A DNA stretch of 64,000 nucleotides from Osmanthus fragrans (taxonomy: Eukaryota; Streptophyta; Magnoliopsida; Lamiales; Oleaceae): the NCBI GenBank assembly GCA_019395295.1, contig CM033359.1, forward strand, positions 19,368,116 to 19,432,115, written 5' to 3'. Both the position numbers and the translations under genes were made by a program. Positions 48,672 to 60,894 of this stretch are shown here, piece by piece. The notes under the pieces were generated by a model. The model was not told where the DNA came from, did not search any database, and was given only the letters and a program-made list of their open reading frames with translations. Each line of letters opens with the position of its first letter. The first letter of the stretch is position 1.

Positions 48672-49627
48672 ATTGTGACTGCAGAAGTGTCAAAGGATAC
48701 TGGTGACTGATGCAACTCTCCAACACACTATTGTTGTTAGACTTTAAAACTTTTAGCTCCTCAGTATGGCTGCCAGCAGCAATCTAAAACGAATCTCCAA
48801 CGAAATTTATACAAGTCCAAAGGGAACACGCATCGTCTCAGCAAGTTTGCCACGGTCTAACTCTACTACAGACGAATTGACGATCCTTGAGACTTTCCGT
48901 GGAATTCACCCACATACATCTGAATTCACGTGTGCTGACGTGTGCTGTCACATTTGGCAGAGAATCAATACTTCGTTGACTAACCAAATATGTGGATGCA
49001 TGAGAGAAAGATGAGGTAAAGTTTTAATAGGCACTGGGCATTGACGATGCTTTGCTTCAGATATTGAAAAAAAAGATAATCCAAGGCAAGTACTTCTGAG
49101 CCACAGGGTTGTAGATCATTCAAAAGTTCAGGTTAGGATGAACATGTTTGCCCTATGTGAACATTGGTGTACTGGCTTTCATTAATATAAGCTACAACAT
49201 TACATGGTAGTTATAGACCATTTTGATCTTTCAGAGTGGAGCTTAGGGTACAAAACACATTTGCTTGTAGACCACCTCTACAGACAGTATTAGGTGTTGC
49301 AATAACACGAGACTTAAGTGTGTGCTCACCAGCGTTTAGTTGTTTCCTTAAAGATACCGACCTAATTTTCTTCAAATCTGTAGATTTACGTTTCATCGGC
49401 AACACAATCAGAGTTCTAATTTGCATGTCCAAATCCCTACCAAATTTTACAACTGATACTGATTAAATTCCTTCAATGTCTACAGGTACAGAAGATTTCA
49501 TGGCAGAGATAATTATTTTGTTGCTTTTGAGTACTGTGGAATCCTCTAATTCAGGTGGAAGTTTTGAGAAACTTCGTACAACTGAGAATGTTAATGGTTT
49601 CTTCTTTGAAGAAGAGACAGTTGAATC

Positions 49628-50300
49628 ATATCTGATGTGTACAATTCTTGTATGACCTGACCATCATGCTTAAGGTCATGATAACCTCGAGCATTCTCCT
49701 AGACTAGAACATCCTTGAGTTTTATGGTCGGGCTTGAGGTCACTCTCTTTATGGATCGTAACATCCTTGGGCTTGTGTGAATAAGCTTGAGCTCGACCTC
49801 GAAAGCCGACGTTGGCCTCTGATAGAGTTGAGGTTGGGCCTCTATGTCAAGGTCGGGCCAATTGAGGGGGTCGTGTGTCTTCTAACATATTTTTTCCCTC
49901 TACCTTCTATAAGAATTAATCTTATTGCGATTATAATTCCCTATGACCCTTATCCTCATTATTTACTTATCACGGTTCAATTCGAACTCCAATGAAAGAC
50001 TTTCAATAAAACACAAACATCTTGCATGATAAGAATAAAGATAATATGTGGTTGAATCCTTCTACAACTCTACGACCAACGTCTATAAATACATGATCAA
50101 AACTCATTATTCAGGTAGCTTTTACATGCAATTCACAGCCTTACGCTTATATTTTTCACTCTTGCTAACTTAAGCATCGGAGGGGCGACGAGGTCACACC
50201 TCGTTGCCTTTATTTCAGGTACTGGAGATTCTGTTCGTGTGCTTCTTTTGTCCTCGAGCTCGGGAATCAACAGGTGACGATTTTTGGTAACATCAATATC
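49628..50300. mobile_element. Solo LTR with 5-bp target duplication, in the DCAF1 pseudogene
   Basis: The LTR spans 49633-50295, with inverted termini TGATGT and ACATCA. ATATC is duplicated at 49628-49632 and 50296-50300. A TATA box (TATAAATA, 50084-50091) gives plus orientation. DCAF1 motifs lie directly on both sides (SSSKKKPL to the left; a GFISDKPKLS-like segment to the right). The composition (gaggtcgggc-rich) suggests Ty3, but class is not proven. Confidence 0.85.
50084..50091 (+). promoter_or_regulatory. TATA box of the solo LTR
   Basis: TATAAATA within the LTR, about 450 bp from its start. Confidence 0.5.
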
Positions 50301-51879
50301 TTAAGCTACAATCCTCGTAATGGGGAGAAAGTTTTGGTTTGTCAGATATGAATCCATAAGGAGCACGTCTAGAAGCCCATTGCACTCGTATCGATAAAAC
50401 TTCCTACCCAGAAGCATGATGTGCTAGAGATAATGGGGCTGCTAAAAATGGTAAATGCGTCAACTAAGCTTCTTTGAGAAGTATGGTTGCACTATCTGCT
50501 AACCCAGATGCTTGTAGGTGCTCATGGACAAGGTGTAGAAGTTCCTAGAAATTCAAATGATTGAGGATGTCAATGAAACCAAATATTAAAAAAGACAGGA
50601 ACGAAAAGACAGTACTAAGAGCTTAATATGTAAGTCCAAAACAATCAATCACCAAATACCTGGAATGATATATAATAGGAGTAGCTATAGCTATAGCAGC
50701 CCTCTCAATACTTCTCAAAGTGGTTGTAGCAGCATCACTAGTGGCCAAATTACTTTCATGCTCAAAATTAGTCACAACCATCAAGATACCAATAGGAGCA
50801 AGAGTACAGTCATAAGAACTGTAAATATGTGAATGCCAATATGCTTGAAAAACATGTGGTCTATAAATAAACATTTTTAGCTTGTTTATTACATCAACAA
50901 GAAGACTGAATCCTACTTTTCAACATTTGTTAAAAGACAATGCTTTGCACAAACCATTAGATATCACTAAGTGCATGTGTACATACACATGTGAATAAAA
51001 TTATTCCTGAGAAAAATGTGGCAAGAGTATTCAAGGTTGCACATTCACAATTTAGTATCATGTAGCCTGTTTACCCCAATCAACTCAACAGTCACTTGTG
51101 CAAACTTTAGCTGCCACCTGCTCTGCTCACTGTTAGGAGTCTGGTTGCCAGAATATTGAACCAAAATTATGATAGAAACTTTTTGTCATCCATTTTATAA
51201 ACTACCATTAATTCAGAACCTATTGAGGAACTGTGGCCTTCAGATCCATAGTTGAGATAATGAATAATATAAACTGCTTATCAAGTTAATACTAACCTGA
51301 AGCTTTGTCAATATGTGTGCAATAACATAATCTCATAGCATAAGATGTAACCATCCGTGATTGGAGGAGTTGAATAAGAACTTTGATACCATTGTTAGCA
51401 CGGACGACTTCATTTGCTTGATGATATCTTTGTTCCAGATGCCGGCAAGGCCAACACATCCTGTTCCGGCCCCTAAAGATATTCTACGATCTCCCACTAA
51501 CCCAGAAGCTGTTGTAGAAGTATTACCAACAGACGATGTAAAAACTATCAATGAGCCACCTCTATCTACCATAGTGGGTTTCCCATTTAGCTCTCTTGGT
51601 TTATCGTGTCTGGGAACATTAACAGCTCGTTCTGGGTTATTTCACTTAGAATTTATGTCCCTAGACTTGATAGTAGGGCCATTTGTAGTTTGAATAGAAG
51701 GCTGTTGTCCTTGAGTGAAGACACTAGGTTTATTGCTGATTGAAATTGGTGGCAAACATGATTTATTAACACGTTCAATGTTGTCTCAACAATTTGGTAT
51801 TTTGATGGTGGCAATTTTGTGAAGTTAGTTAAAAAGGGAAAAAATATTACAAAATGACCCAAATCAAGTTTGTACAGGT

Positions 51880-53370
51880 TTTCTCTGGTTCTACATAACT
51901 TACATCATGTCCATTCCTATCATGCAACAATGATACCCGTAAGGATGAATGATAAACAACAGACTTTTAATGATTCTTATGCATCAAAAATCGAGCCAAG
52001 TAATGCGGGTTACTTGTAATAAGAAATCACCTATGTGAGAGAGAAGTGAGGCTACTTCAAAGAGAATTGTGTTGGGTTGAATTCTTAGGAACTCTCGTAG
52101 AACCAGGCACATGTTCATGGCCAAAAAGACCATGATAATGAGAACTTAATTGTGCTAGGAAGAATCCTATGTAGAGTATATCGTCGTTAACATACACGAC
52201 AGAACAATTCAAAAATAGCGCGTCTACTGTCAGCTAGTAAAGTAAATATGCTTTCACAATGGAAGGTTCAAAGAGTAATACATACCTATCATATGCATGT
52301 TTTATATCCTATGTAGGTTTCAACCGTTGAACTATATCACAAAGTCTTTATGTCTCATTTTTCTGTGTTGTTCCCAATTTTCATTCATGTGGGGGATTGT
52401 TGGAAAAATATGTTAAGTTGATGATTTTGACATAAATTTTGAATGTGACCAGTTTTGTTATTTTGGAAGATCAAGATTAATGTGTTCTCCGTGAGAACAT
52501 CGAAATCATATATTTACTTGCCAAAAATGATGTTCGGGTGAATGAAAAATTGGAGTTCAAAGTGGAGGTTTATGTTGGAGGGAAAACTAAATTTAAGTTT
52601 GTTTCACATAGAAAGTTAATGAAAACAAAGACCACTTTATATATAGTTACACTTTGGAAGTGTGTAATCATGTGTAGTATAGAGGTTCTCTATACTTGCG
52701 TGCACATGGGGCGCAAATCATGGATCGAAATAGGTTTCAGACCTTGAACTTGTGTGCAGGCATGACTTACGTACACGAATGTCGGACCTGATTGACCAAA
52801 AATTAGCCTCTTGGGAGGGCCTACATTTTGCCAAAAAAATTTCTTTCTTCCATTGACTTTTTAATTTCTAAACTGTTATAACTCCAATGGTTATTGCCTT
52901 TAAACTGTTGAAATTCCAATGATTATTGTTATTGAGTTAATGAGCAGGTCAATCACTATTCATGGGCCCAAGTCTATAACTTAGCTCGTTTTCCACCTTT
53001 CATACACACGAAAATCTCAGTATAAACAGTTTTATTTTCTGTCTGCATATACAGTTTCGTTTTCTGTCTGGTTCTTGGTAGTGATATTGTTCAAGATATT
53101 AAGTCAATTTGCCAGAGCAGCATCTGATGTGCTCAGACACTGTTGATTTTTCGTTGTATCCTGAAAAACTGACGCTCAAGTTGAATTTCAAGCACCTACG
53201 GTGAGGGGGCGAATCTGTTTTAAGGAAACTGTGTTTATACAATTATCGATTTAAAAGATCCGCTCTTTTATTAATTCTGCAATTTAGATTACTTGTTCTG
53301 TTTCTATTTTGGTTAATTAGATTAACTTGTTCTATTTATTGTAATTTAATCTGCTTTATATATTGGCTAA
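51880..53370 (+). mobile_element. 3' part of a copia element (non-coding 3' region plus LTR), in the DCAF1 pseudogene
   Basis: About 51950-52397 resembles the non-coding tail of plant copia elements and ends with the purine tract ATGTGGGGGATT. The LTR begins TGTTGGAAAAATATG at 52398 and matches the solo LTR at 28970-29375 in reverse. The LTR's right end is not clear to me (somewhere between about 52780 and 53370). There is no pol or second LTR, so it is truncated. DCAF1 motifs resume at about 53650. Confidence 0.65.
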
Positions 53371-53375
53371 TATTC

Positions 53376-53600
53376 GGTAAGTTCATTGCATATACGGTAT
53401 GTACAAAATCGGTATGCGCAAATATGATATTTAAGTTCACTACATATACGGTATATAAAAAACCAGTATGTGCAAATCCGCTACCTAAGTTTATTGCATA
53501 TACAGTAAGTTGCATATACGGTATGCGTCAATCTGATAAGTTGCATATACGATATGTGTCAATCCGGTAAGTTATAAATCCGGTATTCACCAACTAATAA
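53376..53600. repeat. Degenerate minisatellite, unit about 30 bp
   Basis: Variants of 'aagttgcatatacggtatgt' followed by '(g/c)..aatccggta' recur six to eight times with uneven spacing, next to the copia 3' end. Confidence 0.7.
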
Positions 53601-54431
53601 TATTATTTTCAAACAAATCTGTACATGGGAAATCTTATGTGGAAAATCAAAAATCAACGTTGAGACTGAAACTGCATTAACAACATCTATAATTGTGGAT
53701 GCAGCTCTTGAAGTAGCCAACATCAAAACTTCATCATTATTTGCTTTTCTAAATTCCTAAATTCGCATAAGCACACACTAAAAAAGTCACCTCTAAAGCA
53801 ACAATCGTAAACACTTTAGTAGCTGCAGCACTAGCTGCTCTTATGGCCACTGCTGGAGCATTGGTTGCTCTAGCTTCAGCTTCAGCAGCTATGATGGCTT
53901 TCTTCACCATATCAGGAATGCCCTTGGAACCAATTTTGCATTCTTGGAAGCAATAATCATTATCATCTCTTTCTAGGGGCAAAACACCATTGTGATTTCT
54001 ATCTAGCACCTTCTTCATGTCTGAAGTTCTTTTCAAATCTTGATTTATTGTTCTACTCATGTCCTTGAAGCTCCAAGCCTGTCCTGGTTTATTGCCAGAA
54101 CCTGGATAGGCGAAAGCTTGCTCATTCTCTAATACTCCTTCATTGACCCCGTCTTCATCTAACCAATCCAGGATTTACCTGTGTCTGAAAGAGTGATCTA
54201 TCTGATTTTTCATCAAAATCTTCTTCCCCATGGGATTTGCCACCACCAGGATTTGTTTTTGCTTCATGTAAATCTCTAATGTGGCATTTGTTCGTGTCCT
54301 CTGCTTTTACCTACTATGAGTTGGTTCTTCATTAACACAATATTCTTCTATATGTGATTGCCCAGTGATACTTCTCTCATGTTTCCTATCAAGATCATCT
54401 AATGATCCTTCATGTATTTCATAAATCATTG

Positions 54432-55395
54432 AACTTTAAAATTCTTTTACTGTTCACTGACTTTAATACGTAGCACTTCATCACTTATTCACCATGTTTC
54501 ATTAATTATACCTCCGTCAACTTTACTCGAGAACTTTAAAATATTTCCGAATAGTCACCGAACTTCATAATATTTTCGAGTAATCCCTTGTTTGAGCCCA
54601 ATTTTTTTCCATCAAAATACATTCTTTAACAGTAATTTGATCACATTCAACCACACAGTTTTCAATAAAATAATATTACAGGTAAATTCAAAACTTTTGT
54701 TTATTTTTAACCACACATTTTCCAATCAATACATTATTCAAAAAATATTTTTTTTTTACAAGAATGTGGGATCAAACAAAGGTTAAAATTCAATTTTTTT
54801 TTATGAGATTCGACCTATATTAAGAAAGTAAATAAAATAAATATTGACTAAATAATAAGACTATATTTAAGACGAGAATATTGATATTGGTGATAATATA
54901 ATTTTTCTAGTCGTCAAAAGCTATGTTCGAGGGGAAAGAAAAATACTAACTTCAAATTGGCATAAATTTAAACTTAGATCAAAATTTTTCTTTACATTGA
55001 GAAAATAAATCAGAAAAATTATTTATTTCAATTGAAATCGTAGGCCCAAATTAAGAAAAAAATTACATTTCAAACTGGTAGCGAGATTTTCAATTTAGAG
55101 TCAATAATATTGATCAAGACTAACAAAAAATAATTTTTAGACTTGTTACAAGGTAATTCAAGACGAAGGAACGACGTTATCTTCGTGTGTGATATTTTAT
55201 ATATTTCAGAATTTTCAAATTCTGAATAGCTGGATTCATCGAGTAAAGAAAATATAAACAATTGAAAGCATTTTAAAGTTAATTGAGTAAAATGTGATGA
55301 ATGTTTTTAGTCTAATTATTAATGAAATATGGTGATTTAGTGATGGATTGTAATGTGAAAAAGTTAATGATCACTCAAAAATATTTTAAAGTTTA
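54432..55395. mobile_element. DNA transposon relic with about 75-bp TIRs between the DCAF1 pseudogene and EndoV
   Basis: The left end (54432-54510, 'gaactttaaaat' ... 'cattaatta') is matched in reverse complement by the right end (55318-55395, 'taattattaatgaaat' ... 'attttaaagttt') along most of about 75 bp. The interior has no transposase and contains a nested MITE. Confidence 0.6.
54584..54783. mobile_element. Tourist-like MITE nested in the TIR element
   Basis: The termini 'tcccttgtttgagccc' and 'gggatcaaacaaaggt' are inverse, flanked by TAA at 54581-54583 and 54784-54786. The interior has the reverse of the family core ('aaccacacattttcc'). Confidence 0.65.
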
Positions 55396-58300
55396 GCGAG
55401 AAATTCTGTGACTGACTGACTCGAAAGTGTGTGAAGCCACAAGGCTGGTTTTACTCTCCATTTATAATCCGCTCTCTTTTCTTTCAACAAAGATTGATGG
55501 AAAAAGAACCTGCTTCTCTGGAAACTCACTGCTCCCCTGATCTTCAAGACAAATGGATTGAGTAACTGCATAAAATTTCATTCTTTCTTCTTCTTTTTTT
55601 TTTTTTTTTGAAACTTGCTTTGGAACTCGAAACCCAATTTTTTGCCCTTATGGTGCTCGATTTTGATTTAGGATCCAAGATTCACTCAAGAAAAAGCTGA
55701 AGATAGAAGATGATTTCAATTGGAAAATACCCACATCAGAAGTACAAAATCTTGAAGAAAAAACAGAAAATTCAGATTCATGTGGTGCAATCCTCAAGTA
55801 TGTGGGCGGAGTTGACTTGAGCTTTTCAAAGTGATCCATCTATTGCATGCGCCACCCTTGTGGTTTTGGACCTCAATACTCTTCAAGTTGTGTATGAAGA
55901 TTTTTCCATTGTTAAGCTGCATATTCCATATATACCTGGTTTCTTGGCGTTCAGAGAGGTCCTGTTCATGAATTTTTCCTTTCATTTACCCCCTAAATTT
56001 ATATTAGGTTGTACAACACTTTATTGCCATGAATGAGAGTCATAAGTATACAATTTGATAGGTAGAAGATGAATGTTTTGTGCTTGCCTTAAAGATCAGG
56101 TAGGATAGCAAGCAAGGAAAAGAGAATAAGTTGCCTATAAATTATACCTGCTTTATTGGTATCGATACACCTTGAAATAGAGGCGAGAAATATGGAGTAT
56201 AAGGACAGGTGGACAACGAAATGGAGGGGATTATGGTACATGAGGACCTTAAAAGACATTAGTTTCCATAACTAAGACAAGGATTTATTTGATTGAAGTT
56301 GTAGCGCAAGATGCATGGTTAATGCTTTAAGTGCCTATGCAACGAAATATGATTAGGATAATTCTTGTAGCTGCAACTTTGTGAGGATATGGATGGATTA
56401 TATACGAAACTGGGTTATGAGAACTGGATTAAGAAATACACTTAAATGACAGAAAATTTTCATGTGAGACTCAACGGACTTCTAGGAAAGGATCATGGGG
56501 TTGTTCGCATGATATAGTGCGGATTTGGTTTTGCAGATAAAAATTGAAGTTTGAGTGCAGATTTTAGAATTTTCCTCAGAGCACGATCTGATAGGAGCAC
56601 ACCTTTTTAATGAAGAGAATAACACTTGATTTGCTTTAACAGAGGGCATAAAAAGAGTTAGAGTTTTGTTCGTGGCTAGAAGAATGGTAACATCTCATGT
56701 ATGGGATAAGGATTTTCTGAGTGAGTTTGTTTGATGAATAATTCTTGATATTATAGGAAAACACATAAATTTTATACTCCATTCTCTATTTCTGGCTCTT
56801 TTCTTAGGGGAGCTTTATCCCTGTACCATTTTAACTTTTTTCTTTATTTGATTATTAATTCTTGGGATAGTGGGAAAACTGCATGTTTTTTGAGCATAGC
56901 ACACAACTCATAATTGCTGCAGTTGAGATTTTTCTGTTTCCAAGTTCCCCATAATATATTATTCCTTTTACATAATGCAATTGTGAGAAAGGAACCAGTT
57001 TTGGAGTATAGAGGACAACACATTTGTCTTCAGAGAGATCTTATTAACACGCCTTTGCATTTTTACTTCTAAAGAACATTAATTCTTAGATTTTACGAAA
57101 TGTAGAGCCTTTGGAGCATAACATTATCAGAAAAAGCATGGTTTTCACTCTGGGAGATGAAAATTGATCAATGCCCCTGCATGTTGGATTTTGTCCTTTC
57201 ATTTTAAATTTCCTGTTTGTATTTGTATCACAATAATTTTTGTGTAGAATATTTTCTAGATAAGCAATATATATAAATTTTTTTCTTGGTAAAGAAATAT
57301 ATGTACCTGTAAATTGTCAAGGATTAACTGAGCACTTCTTCATATGGTTCTGGATTTTGTGATATTTACACTACAAAATCTGAATGTTTATCTATTTTAC
57401 AGGCTCCAGTACTTATAGAACTTCTCGAGAAAATGAAGAAGGGATCTCTTCCATTCTATCCACAGGTGATAAATTTTTTTAATACTAGTATAAAATATAT
57501 ATTTTTTAGTTTTGTAAGATAACATAACGTTGAAGTCTATGATGAAATTTATTTGATTAATTATGTGAAATTATGTATCAAGAAACAAATTAAAAAAAAT
57601 TAAAATTAAAAGACAAATGTATTTGGTTCTGCCAAAACACTATAATGTGAAAGTCTACTGATGAAATTTTGTTTAGTTATGTAAATTGTTTACCTAGAAA
57701 CAAATAAAAAAAACTTACAAGACAACTCTGTTTGACTCTGCCAAATTTGCACACTGCATTTCTTTTTCCTGAAACAAGAGTTTTCGGAGTATTTTATTTT
57801 AAGATGCATGAGTAGGTTCGGGGTGTGTTTTTTGTAAAATGTTCAAATACTATCAGTCTCAAATCCTTGTCAAAATTTAATGGATGCTGAGACCCTTTAA
57901 GTCAATTACTTTGACAGATATTGATGGTTGACGGCAACGGAATACTTCATCCTCGAGGCAAGTTTTTGTTTTTCAATTTTTTAGGAAATATAAGAAGTGA
58001 TACATTATGGCCAAATTCCTTCTTGAAACCGGCCTGAACTATTTGTTTATTTAGTTCATTTTAAAAATCCCAAACTTATTTCATGAAAATTGCTACTTTA
58101 ATGACCTTTCACTAGCACTTGCTGGAACTGTTATATTGTGGCTTGCTTTTAGAGCATCATATTGTTTATGGTTCTTAGTGGATGATGTTTTTATTCTTCT
58201 ATTTGTTACTGGAAGTGGATAAAGTCTTCTTTGGATGCTGGTAATGTGCATGGTGATAGGGAAAGAATTATTGATTAGAATACTTTTAGTTCATCTCCGA

Positions 58301-58531
58301 ATATTCCATAAATGTTATCATGTCTGTTCCCTCTACCTATTATCATGTTACCCAATTACTTCCGCTAGCATTATCATAATGAGTGGCCTATGCTTGCAGC
58401 TCCATCTTATTTAAAGAAACCTTTTCGCCCTGTTATTGGGCATCGTTTTTAAGAAAGAATATACAAAGTGTTAGTTTGCTAGAAGACCCCTGAGTAATTT
58501 TTCTATGTGCTCTGACTATAGTGTCCATATG

Positions 58532-58709
58532 GCCCATGTTTGGACTCCATTTTAATGAGGTTTTGAGAAAAATATATTTTGGAATAATAATTTTTTGGAG
58601 AATATGTGGTTAAATTTTGGGTTTACATGTAATATTATTGTATTGAAGAATGTGTGGTTGAAAAGAAGAAAAAAATGTATTAAAATTAAAATGGAGCCCA
58701 AACATGGGC
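58532..58709. mobile_element. MITE with 25-bp TIRs in EndoV intron 4
   Basis: The ends 'gcccatgtttggactcca' and 'tggagcccaaacatgggc' are inverse for about 25 bp with one mismatch. The interior shares 'ggagaatatgtggttaaa' and 'gaatgtgtggttgaaaa' with the Tourist-like family. The target duplication is unclear. Confidence 0.72.
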
Positions 58710-60718
58710 ATAGTTCATTTTTTTCCCCCTAATTTAAGAAAGGTTTTAAGTGGTGTAAAAACTTTATTGATACTAAGGTATAAATATGTAGAAATAAACT
58801 AAAGCACTGTGAAAGGCCTATGTAAACTTACTATTCCAAGGACGTGTAAGTGTATATTTGTTTGGCTTACACGTATAGGCCTTGCTTGTTCTGTTTATTA
58901 GCTGCATTGTTATCGTGTTCAAAACTAATTGATTAACAATTTCACTGTACCTAAATATAAGCTAGCTAATTAATTGATCTATGACCAGAAGGGGAAAAAA
59001 GATCCAAAAGTTGAACAATCTTAATTTGAAGGTCTAGATTGGTAAAACTTGTGCCTGCAAAATTAAACTAATTCATTAGGATTGCATTTGTGTTCTATTT
59101 CCTTGAATCTTATTGCTGGGAACGAAAAGAAAAAATACTTCAATTTTATATACTACTGTCAGGATATTTCTGCTGTTTCTCTTTTGCTGTATTTGGTAAG
59201 AGATATCTTGAAGAGCGTGCTTTTGTTTTTGACGAGTTTAAACCGTCATTAGTACTATTTTGCTTACTGCTTTGACTGTGCTTTGGTCTTTAATTTTTGT
59301 GCACAACTTGTTAATTCACTCTGCTTTTCATTTCAATATAAACTTGGGAGACTTTTGCAGGCATGGGATTAGCTTGCCATCTTGGTGTTTTAGCTAATAT
59401 TCCTACTGTTGGGATAGGAAAGAATGTAAGTTTTAAGAATATGAAATTATTTTTGTTGTACGAGTTAATATTGTAAATTATTGTCTATTTGTGTATCATA
59501 ATGTGCCAAAAGTTAGCAGTATGTTCTCTGGTGATGCATTTTAGTTACACCATGTTGATGGTCTAAACCAATCTAGAGTGAGACAACTCCTTGAAGCCGA
59601 AGGAAACTCGTCTAAAGATGTCTTCACTTTGATTGGGGACTCAGGGTCTACTTTAGGAGCGGTGAGAATTTTTAATTATTTTCTTGCAGTAATCCAAATC
59701 TATGCAACTTTGCTACTTTTTAGCCGTAGTTAACAGTGAAATGCCATCTATTTTTATGAAGAAATATTTACATTGTAGTCTCGCATTATAGACTATGTAG
59801 ACTTGTTTACATTTGAGTAAATGAATTCTCTCTCTTATGCAAAAAAAGGAGAAGAGAAGAGAATTCTAGACAGTTCCATCTGTTTTGGTAAGCTACAGTT
59901 ATGTGCTTTCAAGTTGAATTGAAGTGGAGAAAGGGTACTAAATAACAATGATGAAATAATTATCAGATGTGAAACTAGTTTAAACTCAAAGCCTCAATCA
60001 AATGTCATCCCATACTTATTTGGGGTCAAGTACCTAGGTTCTCATATTTCACTCCACTCATGTCTGAAGTAAAACCACAAATACTTAATCATTCATTTGC
60101 GGTGGTTTTAGGTTGAGTTTGTTCTCTAAGTAATCGTTTATACTACTACTATTACTCTTCCTAATGATTGCATTTCGCAGCCTGTATTAAATATTCCTAA
60201 TGATCTCAATCGGTTCTTTTGCCATTCATCTTATGAGCATTTGGTATACATTTTTAAGTTCTATCATTATTTTACATTATAAAGATTCCTGTAATATGTA
60301 TGTGCTCGAATTGATATTTATTTAAAATGTTTTCTACTATAAAGGTTTGTGCTTTAAGCTACTTCAATAAATTTTGTCTCGATGTTTGCATTTGAAAATA
60401 CAGCTGAAGTATGCTTAACCTTAGTTATTGAATATTAACAATATAAGTGCCAACATATACTATAGTTACGCAGGCAATGAGATCGACTCAAGACGCCTTG
60501 AAACCAATTTTTATTTCAGTTGGTCATAGTGTATCTCTTACAAGCGCCATCAAAATTGTGAAAATGAGTTGCAGATTTCGGGTCCCGGAGCCCATCAGGC
60601 AGGTAATAATTGGTGTTTTTGAAATTTCGCAAGTATTACGTATCAATTGATTAATGGATCTAATATAGATTTTATGACAAAGCACAAGGCCATAATTGTT
60701 TTAACTGGCAATTATACA

Positions 60719-60894
60719 TAAGCCTCAGTTTGGTGAGGATTAAAATTAGATTTCTAGTAGATTTTGATAAAAATTGATGAAATGTGTGGTTGAAAAGTTG
60801 TGGATCCCATCAAATACGTAGTTAAAATTAATTGTTGACCCTGACCTGACTTAGATTAAAATTTAGATTTTAATCCGGACCAAACAAGGGCTAA
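60719..60894. mobile_element. Tourist-like MITE with TAA duplication in EndoV intron 7
   Basis: The element 60722-60891 begins 'gcctcagtttggtgagg' and ends 'ccggaccaaacaagggc', with the inner inverse pair 'attaaaat'/'attttaat'. TAA is at 60719-60721 and 60892-60894. Confidence 0.75.

Larger units (their letters stand above)
43474..54430 (-). pseudogene. DCAF1: DCAF1 (CUL4-DDB1 substrate receptor) pseudogene, unprocessed, split by transposons
   Basis: DCAF1-like blocks occur in N-to-C order on the minus strand: VLENEQ and ERDDNDYCFQECK (about 54120-53930), DEVLMLATSRAASTIID (53720), LNVLIN (51800), SGLVGDRRISLGAG (51500), IAHILTKLQ followed by a GT donor (51320), EQSRWQ (51140), TTLRSIERAAIA (50710), HEHLQASGLA (50510), SSSKKKPL (49600), IVLPMKRKSTDLK (49390), LESCISHQYPLTL (48700), ALSSDSSVREILL (48310), HRFDQFIDYGGGG (48110), HPLFVAF and TDSFVGLITM (47730-47590), and the acidic C-terminus, ending EEEDL and TAA at 43474-43476. 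Introns seem retained. Stops (TAA after NDIL, TAG after LLKEA) and frameshifts are frequent, and the N-terminal half is missing or unrecognisable. Four insertions interrupt it. In the cell DCAF1 recruits substrates for ubiquitination; this copy cannot. Confidence 0.87.

Noticed and set aside
53376..53600. CRISPR-like array
   Set aside because: The repeats are degenerate and unevenly spaced without unique spacers, in a plant nuclear context; a minisatellite explains it.
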